Source of the DNA: Methylothermaceae bacterium
GTDB taxonomy: Bacteria > Pseudomonadota > Gammaproteobacteria > Methylococcales > Methylothermaceae
Length of the DNA stretch: 17,119 nt
NCBI GenBank assembly: GCA_027024125.1
Contig: JALVSV010000498.1
Coordinates: 6,249-23,367 of the forward strand
Direction of reading: 5' to 3'
Positions 10,193 to 17,119 of this stretch are shown piece after piece. A program made the translations under genes and the position numbers. The notes under the pieces are model-generated. The model searched no databases. It was given only the letters and a program-made list of their open reading frames with translations, and was not told the DNA's origin. Position 1 is the first letter of the stretch, and every line of letters begins with the position of its first letter.

Positions 10193-11211
10193 AAATGAAA
10201 GGCGGAAAGGGTTTTTCCCTGGTCGAAATCATGGTTTCCCTGGTGGCAGGTTTAATCCTCAGTGCCGGAGTCATCCAGATTTATGCTTCAAATAAGCAGA
10301 CCTACCGGGTTGCTGAGGCCAATGCCCGGGTTCAGGAAAATGCCAGGTTTGCCATTGATGTATTGTCACGTGACCTTCGAATGGCTGGATATCAAGGATG
10401 TGCCGGATCGGCCAGGATCCTTGTAAACACGCTTAATGATACTTCCTCTTTCCTCTATGACTTTGGAACCGCTGTACAAGGATTTGAGGCCACAAGTGAT
10501 AGTGCCTGGACACCTGCGGTGGATAACAGTATCACTAACCCCTTGGGAGGGCGGGATATCGTTGTTGTCCGGGGCGTATTTGATGGTAGTAAGGCAATTA
10601 CCGGACAACCAAATAATGCCGGCGACTGTAATAATTCCAGTTCCTATACCGCCGATCTTAAGGTCGATGACACCTCAGGACTGGCAAGCGGAGATATCGT
10701 TATTGCAGGGAATTGTACTCGTGCCTCTATTTTTCAAATCACCAATGTAAATACCAATAATAACGTGGTTCACAATACCGGGAATTCTGTGAGCCCGGGT
10801 AATTCCACCAAAGATTTACAGGCTTGTTATGCCGGGAACGGAGAATTGACCCGTATTTCAACGGTGTCCTTCTATGTTCGCAACAATGCTTCTGGTATTC
10901 CTTCCCTCTATCGCAAAGATGGTTCCTCTGCAGCAGAGGAACTCGTTGAAGGCGTAGAGGATATGCAGGTTCTGTATGGAGTGGATACCGATGGGGACGG
11001 TTTGGCCAACCAGTTCGTTCGAGCGAATGATGTAACCAACTGGGATTCGGTAGTCAGTATCCGTGCCAGTCTGCTGCTGCGATCACTGGAGGATAGTATC
11101 ACTACGACCCCCCAGACCTACGTGTTCAATGGATCGACTGTGACCCCTGCCGATAGCCGACTTAGACGCGTATTTACCACCACGATCAGTATCCGCAATC
11201 GGTTACCTTGA
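10189..11211 (+). CDS. pilW: Minor type IV prepilin PilW
   Basis: 340 residues. Leader MKMKGGKG is cut before F9; the mature N-terminus FSLVEIMVSLVAGLILSAG has Glu at position 5. ENARFAIDVLSRDLRMAGYQGC is the hallmark PilW block right after the membrane helix. The C-terminal half contains VEGVEDMQVLYGVDTDGDGLANQFV, where D266-x-D268-x-D270-G resembles a calcium-binding loop, and ends with RRVFTTTISIRNRLP, as usual for PilW. It acts in the inner-membrane priming complex for pilus assembly and in presenting PilY1. The ATG overlaps the pilV stop (ATGA), indicating coupled translation; pilX begins 12 bases later. Confidence 0.94.
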   Translation: MKMKGGKGFSLVEIMVSLVAGLILSAGVIQIYASNKQTYRVAEANARVQENARFAIDVLSRDLRMAGYQGCAGSARILVNTLNDTSSFLYDFGTAVQGFEATSDSAWTPAVDNSITNPLGGRDIVVVRGVFDGSKAITGQPNNAGDCNNSSSYTADLKVDDTSGLASGDIVIAGNCTRASIFQITNVNTNNNVVHNTGNSVSPGNSTKDLQACYAGNGELTRISTVSFYVRNNASGIPSLYRKDGSSAAEELVEGVEDMQVLYGVDTDGDGLANQFVRANDVTNWDSVVSIRASLLLRSLEDSITTTPQTYVFNGSTVTPADSRLRRVFTTTISIRNRLP

Positions 11212-11223
11212 GGTAGGTTTGTT

Positions 11224-11751
11224 ATGGATTATAAGAGTTTGCCTATAGAGCAGCGTGGAGCTGTACTGGTTGTCAGTTTGCTGATGCTGTTGGTGATGAC
11301 TTTGATTGGAGTCACTGCTATGCAGAGCAATATCATGGAGGAGAAAATGGCAGGGAATTTTCGTGATGTCAATCTGGCTTTTCAGTCGGCCGAAACCGCA
11401 TTGAGAGATGCCGAATCTGATCTGACAAGTCGGGTCACGGGCCTGACAAACTTTTCTGCCGACTGCATCAATGGGCTCTGTGATGCCACTGGGGGCCTGT
11501 TGGAGGTATGGAAGGACGATCCTAACGATGATAGTGATGACACAAGGGCTGCTAACGGAGTTGATCTTAGCACGTATACGGATACTCCCTTGCTGCCTCT
11601 AGTGGCACAACAACCTCAATACTGGATCGAAGGGTATAAGGTCAGGCCGCCAGGCAGCGCCTCCTGGAAATATCAGTATCGAATAACAGCTATTGGTTAT
11701 GGAGGGAATACCAATACTCAGGTGATTTTACAGACGGTTTACGCCCCATGA
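11224..11751 (+). CDS. pilX: Minor type IV pilus assembly protein PilX
   Basis: 175 residues. The leader ends in QRG, with cleavage predicted before A13; the helix AVLVVSLLMLLVMTLIGV follows. Mature position 5 is valine rather than glutamate, as is common in PilX, and resembles GspK-type tip pseudopilins. QSNIMEEKMAGNFRDVNLAFQSAETALRDAE is the conserved PilX block. The remainder is acidic and ends with YRITAIGYGGNTNTQVILQTVY, the usual PilX closing strand. It belongs to the PilVWX priming complex. The gene starts 12 bases after pilW with GAGG overlapping the pilW stop, and pilY1 follows after 14 bases. Confidence 0.92.
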   Translation: MDYKSLPIEQRGAVLVVSLLMLLVMTLIGVTAMQSNIMEEKMAGNFRDVNLAFQSAETALRDAESDLTSRVTGLTNFSADCINGLCDATGGLLEVWKDDPNDDSDDTRAANGVDLSTYTDTPLLPLVAQQPQYWIEGYKVRPPGSASWKYQYRITAIGYGGNTNTQVILQTVYAP

Positions 11752-11765
11752 TGGAGATATAGATT

Positions 11766-14700
11766 ATGAAGTTCAGGATCTGCGGCCATACAGTATTGGG
11801 GATATGTATTGCTTTGGCAAGTGTCCCCGGGCAATCTGAACAATTGGATCTTTCCAATGTTCCATTGTTTACAACAAGTTCTGCCAAGGCGAATGTTCTC
11901 GTCATTCTGGATAATTCAAACAGTATGGATGAGGCTGCAAACGGTGCCGCAGTCGGAAGCGACAGTCCTGACAGTAAATCTGAAATTGCCCGTAAGGTAG
12001 TGCGAAGCAAGGACACCGCCAGATCAGTCAATCCAGATGATCCAGATGATCCAGAGGGATTAATTGACCGCTATCTTGGTAAAATCAATCTGGGGTTGAT
12101 GGCGTATCAACAATCTTCGGTAGCTTCTCGTCAGCTGCACGATGCTCGCTACGATGTCAGTTTTGATCCTGACAATTACGATCCAGAGTATTCCGGGCCA
12201 AGAGATTCCACCACTAAGAAATATGTTGCTGTTAATGGCCCGGCTCCCGGGCGTAACGTTTATTATAATGTTGCCCTGCCTTTTTATTCCTCATCAAATG
12301 AGGGTAGTGCTTATTGTTACTCTTCCACGGCTGATTTTGATAACGGAAGTGAAACCTTCCCCGATGGGCCTTGGGATTCATATGATTGTTATTCTGGAAA
12401 AACCACTGATACGGATGATACATCGGGGTTGACTGGATACTTTGGTACCTATACATTCTGGCCTACAGATAGCGACTTGGCTCAAAATATATTGGATTTT
12501 GGCACCTTCTTAACCTGGGATTATATCGGACCCACTTGGTTTGCAAATGATTCCCCCGGGCGTGGTTATCTTCATGTTCCCATAGCCGAACTGGATACCA
12601 CACAGGCGGACAAGCTGGATAAAAAACTGGCACCATCGCAGTTTAGCAGCAACAAACCCACAGACCCGGACTATCCTCTGCAAAATGCTGGCCTCACTCC
12701 AATTGAAGGGACCCTTCTGACGGCTAAAGATTATTTTGAAGGCAATCTTACAGATACGGATGAAGGCGGGTCGCAACCTGCTCCGCCAAACTCTTGTGGC
12801 AAAAATTTTATTGCTTTATTGACCGATGGGCTTCCATCTACGAATAAGGATGGTGATCCAATAAATGATCCCACCGTTGCCATTTCTGATGCAGCTGATG
12901 CGGCATCCGCGCTTTTGTCCAGCGGGATAGAGACCTACGTCATTGGTTTTGCCCTGCCTTATGGCACCGATCCGACAACCCTTGACATAATTGCTTCCGC
13001 AGGGGGGACTAACAACGCTTATTATGCTGATAATCTGACCAGTCTGCATACGGCTTTCGATACCATTTTCACCGACATACTGGACAAGGTTGGATCAGCG
13101 GCGGCAGCTGCAACCAATTCCACCTCGCTGATTTCAGAAAGTGTGGTTTATCAGGCTCGCTTTAACAGTGGCGATTGGTCCGGTCAGCTGCTTGCCAAGG
13201 ATATCAGCCTGTCAGGAGTCATCAGTACTCTTCCGAACTGGGATGCGGGTGATGTGATTGATACCCAATCGCCATCCAGCCGGAAGATTGTCACCTTCAG
13301 CCGGGATACCAATGATGGTATTCCTTTTACCTGGTCGGCCATTTCAGGCCTGACCGATACCACCCAAAAAGATTTCCTCGATAAGGATGCCCTGGGAACC
13401 GTCGATAGTCGGGGTAGTGACAGGGTGAGTTACCTGCGTGGATCTTCCGTTTCTGATTTCAGAACAAGAAGCAGCCGATTAGGGGATATTGTTCATTCCA
13501 CCCCTTTCTTTGTAGGCCCACCGGGAGCAGGTTACCGAGACTCTGGTTATGCTTCTTTTGTATCCTCCCATGCATCGCGGGACCCCATTATTTATGTGGG
13601 TGCCAATGATGGAATGTTGCATGGATTCAGTGCGGAAACCGGTGAGGAGGTCATGGCCTATGTACCTGGTGTGCTCTACCCGTATTTGAGTCAGCTCACC
13701 CATGCCAACTATGGCAATGATTCCGTCTCGCCTTCGGTCCCTCACAGATATTTCGTCGATGGTTCACCCATGGTGGCAGATGCCAAGCTGGATGGGAACT
13801 GGAAGACAGTATTGGCCGGAGGTCTGAATGGTGGTGGGCAGGGATATTATGCTCTTGATGTAACTGATCCTGCCTCATTTTCCGAAAGCAATGCCGCAAG
13901 TATGGTGCTTTGGGAATTTACCGATTTGAATGATGCCGATCTGGGATATACCTATAATCAACCCCCCCTGGATTTCCTCACTCAACAGTCGGCCCAGATT
14001 GCCAAAATGAATAATGGAAAATGGGCTCTGATTGTTGGCAATGGTTACAACAATACCGAGGATGATGATATCAAAGGCGGGTGTAGCGACACTGATCCTG
14101 ATACGCCCTGCCCGGTGAGCACCACCGGCCACGGTGTGTTGTTTATCCTATTTCTGGAAAAAGGTATGGACGGAAACTGGATCCATACCGCCGATGCCAC
14201 CACAGATTATGTCAAGATTGATACCGGCGTCGGGACGACCTCATCTCCAAACGGACTGGCGACGCCCTTACCACAGGATATCGATGGAGACGGCGATATC
14301 GATATCGCCTATGCTGGTGATCTGAAGGGAAATCTATGGAAGTTTGATTTGACCGACAATGATCCTTCCAGTTGGTCGGTGGGTAAATTGTTCACTGCCG
14401 TGGATTCCAGTAACAACCCCCAACCGATCACCACGGCTCCATTGGCGGTTCCTCACCCCAATGGTGGATTTATGGTCGGCTTTGGTACAGGAAAATACCT
14501 GGAACATAGTGATCTGACCACGACGGCCACCCAGACATTGTATGGGATATGGGATAACCAACTTGATGGGGGTGTCAGCACTATAACGGGGGGGCGTAGC
14601 AACCTGGTCGAACAGGAAGTGATTGCCGAGGTTGAAGTCAATGACACCGCCTATCGGATCAGTACCAATAATTCTGTGGATTATTCAGGACATACTAGAG

Positions 14701-15140
14701 GCTGGTTTATGGATCTGCCAACGAGCGGTGAACGGGTAGCATATAATCCGATAGCTCGAGACCAACGTTTTGTTTTTGTCACTTTGATTCCAGATTCTTC
14801 CGACCCCTGTTCTGCTGGTGGAAGTGGATGGATTATGGAACTGGATTATCTGGATGGCTCAAGATTGTCTATACCACCTTTCGATGTGACGGGTGACGGA
14901 AAGATCAATGAGGATGATAAAATTGCCTATGATGAAAATGATGATGATATTGATGAACATATCTCTCCCACTGGTAAGAAGCCAGATATTGGAATTCCCA
15001 CGACTCCTACGGTAATGGATAAAGATAGAGATAGTGAAATGAAAATTATCAGTGGAAGCTCAGGTGCCATCGGTACTTTACTTGAAGGAAAGTCTGTAAA
15101 ATCGGGTCGGCTGTCCTGGCGGCAGATATTCGGAGAATGA
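11766..15140 (+). CDS. pilY1: Type IV pilus tip-associated adhesin/assembly protein PilY1
   Basis: 1124 residues, exported via a signal peptide (about 1-24). The N-terminal half has a von Willebrand A-like fold with MIDAS residues D49-x-S51-x-S53 (ILDNSNSM), T311 (GLTPIEGT) and D354 (LLTDG). The C-terminal PilY1 domain starts near 572 (RLGDIVHSTPFFVG) and contains the beta-propeller signatures YVGANDGMLHGF, AYVPGVLYPYLSQL, HRYFVDGSPMVADA and LAGGLNGGGQGYYALD. The regulatory calcium loop is D838-I-D840-G-D842-G-D844-I-D846 followed by YAGDLKGNLWKFD. Further on D1040-V-T-G-D-G-K-I-N-E-D-D is a second, dockerin-like loop, before an acidic stretch and the usual end SGRLSWRQIFGE. PilY1 balances pilus extension and retraction and mediates adhesion. 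GGAG precedes the ATG by about nine bases. A DDP tandem repeat lies at residues 90-96. Confidence 0.95.
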   Translation: MKFRICGHTVLGICIALASVPGQSEQLDLSNVPLFTTSSAKANVLVILDNSNSMDEAANGAAVGSDSPDSKSEIARKVVRSKDTARSVNPDDPDDPEGLIDRYLGKINLGLMAYQQSSVASRQLHDARYDVSFDPDNYDPEYSGPRDSTTKKYVAVNGPAPGRNVYYNVALPFYSSSNEGSAYCYSSTADFDNGSETFPDGPWDSYDCYSGKTTDTDDTSGLTGYFGTYTFWPTDSDLAQNILDFGTFLTWDYIGPTWFANDSPGRGYLHVPIAELDTTQADKLDKKLAPSQFSSNKPTDPDYPLQNAGLTPIEGTLLTAKDYFEGNLTDTDEGGSQPAPPNSCGKNFIALLTDGLPSTNKDGDPINDPTVAISDAADAASALLSSGIETYVIGFALPYGTDPTTLDIIASAGGTNNAYYADNLTSLHTAFDTIFTDILDKVGSAAAAATNSTSLISESVVYQARFNSGDWSGQLLAKDISLSGVISTLPNWDAGDVIDTQSPSSRKIVTFSRDTNDGIPFTWSAISGLTDTTQKDFLDKDALGTVDSRGSDRVSYLRGSSVSDFRTRSSRLGDIVHSTPFFVGPPGAGYRDSGYASFVSSHASRDPIIYVGANDGMLHGFSAETGEEVMAYVPGVLYPYLSQLTHANYGNDSVSPSVPHRYFVDGSPMVADAKLDGNWKTVLAGGLNGGGQGYYALDVTDPASFSESNAASMVLWEFTDLNDADLGYTYNQPPLDFLTQQSAQIAKMNNGKWALIVGNGYNNTEDDDIKGGCSDTDPDTPCPVSTTGHGVLFILFLEKGMDGNWIHTADATTDYVKIDTGVGTTSSPNGLATPLPQDIDGDGDIDIAYAGDLKGNLWKFDLTDNDPSSWSVGKLFTAVDSSNNPQPITTAPLAVPHPNGGFMVGFGTGKYLEHSDLTTTATQTLYGIWDNQLDGGVSTITGGRSNLVEQEVIAEVEVNDTAYRISTNNSVDYSGHTRGWFMDLPTSGERVAYNPIARDQRFVFVTLIPDSSDPCSAGGSGWIMELDYLDGSRLSIPPFDVTGDGKINEDDKIAYDENDDDIDEHISPTGKKPDIGIPTTPTVMDKDRDSEMKIISGSSGAIGTLLEGKSVKSGRLSWRQIFGE
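12031..12057 (+). repeat. Three tandem 9-base units inside pilY1
   Basis: ATCCAGATG is repeated at 12031-12039 and 12040-12048, with ATCCAGAGG at 12049-12057. The units are in frame and encode Pro-Asp-Asp steps (NPDDPDDPE) in a surface loop of the VWA-like domain. Such short units can change copy number by slippage without shifting the frame. Confidence 0.7.
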
Positions 15141-15323
15141 ACATATTAAGTGATTTCCGAATTGAAAAATTCAAATAATGCCAGTAGGAGCTTAGTGCAC
15201 TTGAGGATCTGCCTGAATATCCATGTAGGCATATGGCTACGTTTGGGTATCGAGGGTTGTCCTGCATAAGCGCTAAACCAGAGATATAAAACACCTAACG
15301 CACAAGTCAAATGGATAGTTCTT
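15141..15323. other. Gap between pilY1 and pilE
   Basis: 183 non-coding bases, much longer than the other spacers in the pilus cluster, so pilE may have its own start signal. GAATT-GAAA-AATTC (15159-15172) is a small A+T hairpin without a following T-run, too weak to call a terminator. A near-palindrome GTAGGCATATGGCTAC lies at 15225-15240. TATAAA (15285-15290) resembles a -10 box about 33 bases before the ATG, but no good -35 is at 16-18 bases. I do not see a sigma-54 site. Confidence 0.45.
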
Positions 15324-15752
15324 ATGAAAAATGAACGCGGTTTTACCCTGACAGAGGTGGTGATTACGGTAGCAATTGTTGCAATTCTTGCATCCATTGC
15401 TTATCCCACCTATACCGAACAGATGCGCAAGACCCGGCGTTCCGATGCCAAGGCCGCCTTGATGAAGACTGCCCAAATACTGGAAAGGTGTTACACCGAG
15501 TATAATGCTTATAACGATACCAACTGCCCGGTTCTTGCCGATGCAACGACCTTGGCCAGTGATTACACCAGCTCGGAGCAAAACTATTATACGATCTCAG
15601 TCTCTGGCCTGACGGCTACGGCATTTACCCTGCAGGCTGCCCCTACAGGGCTACAGGCATCCGACAAATGTGGCACTTTCACCTACGACCATGTCGGCAG
15701 CAAAGGCATTGCCGATGCTGCCAGTGGAGTGACGAAGGACCAATGCTGGTGA
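15324..15752 (+). CDS. pilE: Type IV (minor) pilin PilE
   Basis: 142 residues. A short leader MKNERG is cut before F7; the mature helix FTLTEVVITVAIVAILASIAYPTYTEQMRKTRR has Glu at position 5. The block SDAKAALMKTAQILERCYTEYNAY followed by LTATAFTLQAAPTG and KCGTFTYDHVGSKG is characteristic of PilE of the minor-pilin cluster rather than of the major pilin PilA. Cysteines in ERCYT, TNCPV, DKCGT and the C-terminal DQCW could make two disulfides, including the usual C-terminal loop. It is the last gene of the cluster, 183 bases after pilY1. Its stop TGA abuts the stop of the convergent membrane-protein gene. Confidence 0.93.
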   Translation: MKNERGFTLTEVVITVAIVAILASIAYPTYTEQMRKTRRSDAKAALMKTAQILERCYTEYNAYNDTNCPVLADATTLASDYTSSEQNYYTISVSGLTATAFTLQAAPTGLQASDKCGTFTYDHVGSKGIADAASGVTKDQCW

Positions 15753-17045
15753 TCATCCCTGAATGATCCAGTGGCCTATTGCCATCCCCAGGGCACCTGC
15801 GAACAAAGTCAGTCCGAATCCCAATCCCACATAACGCGCCATCGCTCCCCCTGCGATAGCCGCTGTCATTCCCCACTTCACGAAGGTGTTGACCACTGCG
15901 GCAATGATCACTCCTATGGTAGCGGCCTGGAGCATCTCAGGATTTTCTGCCAGACGGCTCAGTGACAAGGTGATGGCGTCGACGTCGGTGATTCCGGATA
16001 CCGCGGCGGTCAGATAGATGCCTGCCTCACCAATTAGCTGTTGAAGAAATTTCGTCAGCCAAATGACGATGGCGAGCAAGGCGCCAAATCGAAGCGCAGT
16101 GCCGAATTCGAAGGGATTCTCCAATTTGACTTGTGCATAGCCATGGGATCCGGGCCTTTTCCTTATCAGCCACCAGACCGTGGCGTATCCTGTACCGGCG
16201 GCCAATAATGTCGGCCAGAAAAGCCTTTCTGCCAATGGTGGGCAAAAGATTCCCGAAACCAAAAGAATCCTTGGAAACATGGTGCTTGAAGCTGCAATCA
16301 CTCCGGCAGCGAAAACCTGTTGACCTCCTTGAGACGTTTTGGCCAGTCGAGACAGACTCAAGGTGACTGCAGTCGATGACGCCAGTCCCCCGAACATCCC
16401 TGTCAGGAGGATACCTTTGCCTGCCCCAATGATTCTGACGGCGAAATACCCTGCAAAGGAGATGGCGGAGATCAACACCACCATCCACCAGATCTGATAA
16501 GGATTGAAAGCCTTCCAGGGGTCGTAGCTCTGATCCGGAAGGATCGGCAGCATCACCACTGATATCAACAACAATTTGAAGACGGCATGGAGTTCCTGTG
16601 GCTTCAGCTTGAGTATCCAGGCATGAAGAACCGGTTTGGCCCCCAGGACCACTGTGGTGATGACTGCAGCGGCTGCGGCCAGGATCGCATAGGGAGTCAT
16701 CGCCAGCGCACCCAGGACGAAAGCGATGAATGCTGCGACTTCCGTGGTGATTCCGTATTCACCCGTTTTCAATGATTCCATGGCAGTGGCGATGGTGATC
16801 AACAATCCCAGACCACCAAAGGCCAAGGCGATGACCCAAAAATTGATCTCACGGCTTAAAAGCATGGTCAAGGCTCCGAGAAAACTGATCAGGCCAAAGG
16901 TGCGGACCCCGGCGATGCGCCTGCCTGGTTCCAGCTCACGTTTTGACCAGCCACGTTCCAGGCCGATGAGAAAGCCCAGGGCCAAAGCCAAAGCGAGATT
17001 CTTAAACAGTTGGAGATATAGATCCGGGGACACTGGTTCGATCAC
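15753..17045 (-). CDS. MgtC/SapB-type membrane protein with DUF4010-like C-terminal domain
   Basis: 430 residues from a GTG at 17045, which follows AGGAG (complement of 17056-17060) by ten bases; a TTG at 17078 would add 11 residues, and no ATG is available. The N-terminal domain shows the MgtC-like motif ALGFLIGLERGW followed by AGVRTFGLISFLGAL, and the rest, with GMFGGLASSTAVTLSLSRLAK and AAVSGITDVDAITLSLSRLAE, is typical of DUF4010. These two S-x-T/D-A-x-T-L-S-L-S-R-L-A segments look like an internal repeat of paired helices. About eleven or twelve membrane segments are visible. MgtC-domain proteins are linked with magnesium limitation and ATP-synthase regulation, but for this fused form no function is established. 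It converges on pilE with no bases between the stops. Confidence 0.87.
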   Translation of the reverse strand: MIEPVSPDLYLQLFKNLALALALGFLIGLERGWSKRELEPGRRIAGVRTFGLISFLGALTMLLSREINFWVIALAFGGLGLLITIATAMESLKTGEYGITTEVAAFIAFVLGALAMTPYAILAAAAAVITTVVLGAKPVLHAWILKLKPQELHAVFKLLLISVVMLPILPDQSYDPWKAFNPYQIWWMVVLISAISFAGYFAVRIIGAGKGILLTGMFGGLASSTAVTLSLSRLAKTSQGGQQVFAAGVIAASSTMFPRILLVSGIFCPPLAERLFWPTLLAAGTGYATVWWLIRKRPGSHGYAQVKLENPFEFGTALRFGALLAIVIWLTKFLQQLIGEAGIYLTAAVSGITDVDAITLSLSRLAENPEMLQAATIGVIIAAVVNTFVKWGMTAAIAGGAMARYVGLGFGLTLFAGALGMAIGHWIIQG

Positions 17046-17119
17046 GTTTTTCAGACTCCTATGAGCGGAAGACCCCAATTCATAGGCTATTGTCCTATAT
17101 CCTTTGCCAATCTACCCGC

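Noticed and set aside
11224..11290. PilX as a damaged pilin because mature Glu5 is missing
   Set aside because: PilX and GspK-type tip proteins commonly lack Glu5; the rest of the family block is intact.

Overview
The window looks like chromosomal core-genome DNA from a gammaproteobacterium. The evidence is a cmoA/cmoB tRNA wobble-modification locus, an MltF-type lytic transglycosylase, a Pseudomonas-type magnesium-class HemB, oxygen-dependent HemF, and a Pseudomonas-like minor pilin operon. I cannot name genus or species from sequence alone. No rRNA, tRNA, CRISPR array, insertion sequence or phage gene was seen.

Layout. Positions 1-2765 (minus strand) hold a tightly packed run hemB > unknown membrane protein > aroE > mltF (cut by the left edge); neighbouring genes overlap or lie within 25 bases, so they are probably co-transcribed. 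A 125-base divergent gap leads to a solitary MlaC/Ttg2D-like periplasmic protein (+, 2891-3571), whose 3' end overlaps the convergent hemF (-, 3539-4456). After a 293-base non-coding stretch that contains a striking nested inverted-repeat element (4542-4706) comes a plus-strand group: cmoA, a conserved gene of unknown function with a cysteine cluster, cmoB, and an alpha/beta hydrolase coupled to cmoB by an ATGA overlap. A minus-strand polytopic membrane protein (7884-8963) follows.

Positions 9105-15752 (+) are a type IV pilus minor-pilin and tip-adhesin cluster in the order fimT, pilV, pilW, pilX, pilY1, pilE, with the first genes joined by ATGA overlaps. The window ends with a minus-strand MgtC/DUF4010-type membrane protein whose stop codon abuts that of pilE.

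How the genes work together. HemB and HemF are two steps of protoporphyrin synthesis. AroE feeds the shikimate pathway, which yields chorismate and prephenate; CmoA uses prephenate to make carboxy-S-adenosylmethionine, and CmoB uses that to finish the wobble uridine cmo5U34. The pilus cluster encodes the pseudopilin-like priming complex and the calcium-responsive PilY1 tip protein.

The points most worth a second look are the multi-branched inverted-repeat element upstream of cmoA, EF-hand/dockerin-like acidic loops in PilV, PilW and PilY1, the unknown gene between cmoA and cmoB, and an unknown membrane protein with what looks like an internally duplicated E-x2-N...W-x-Y motif.
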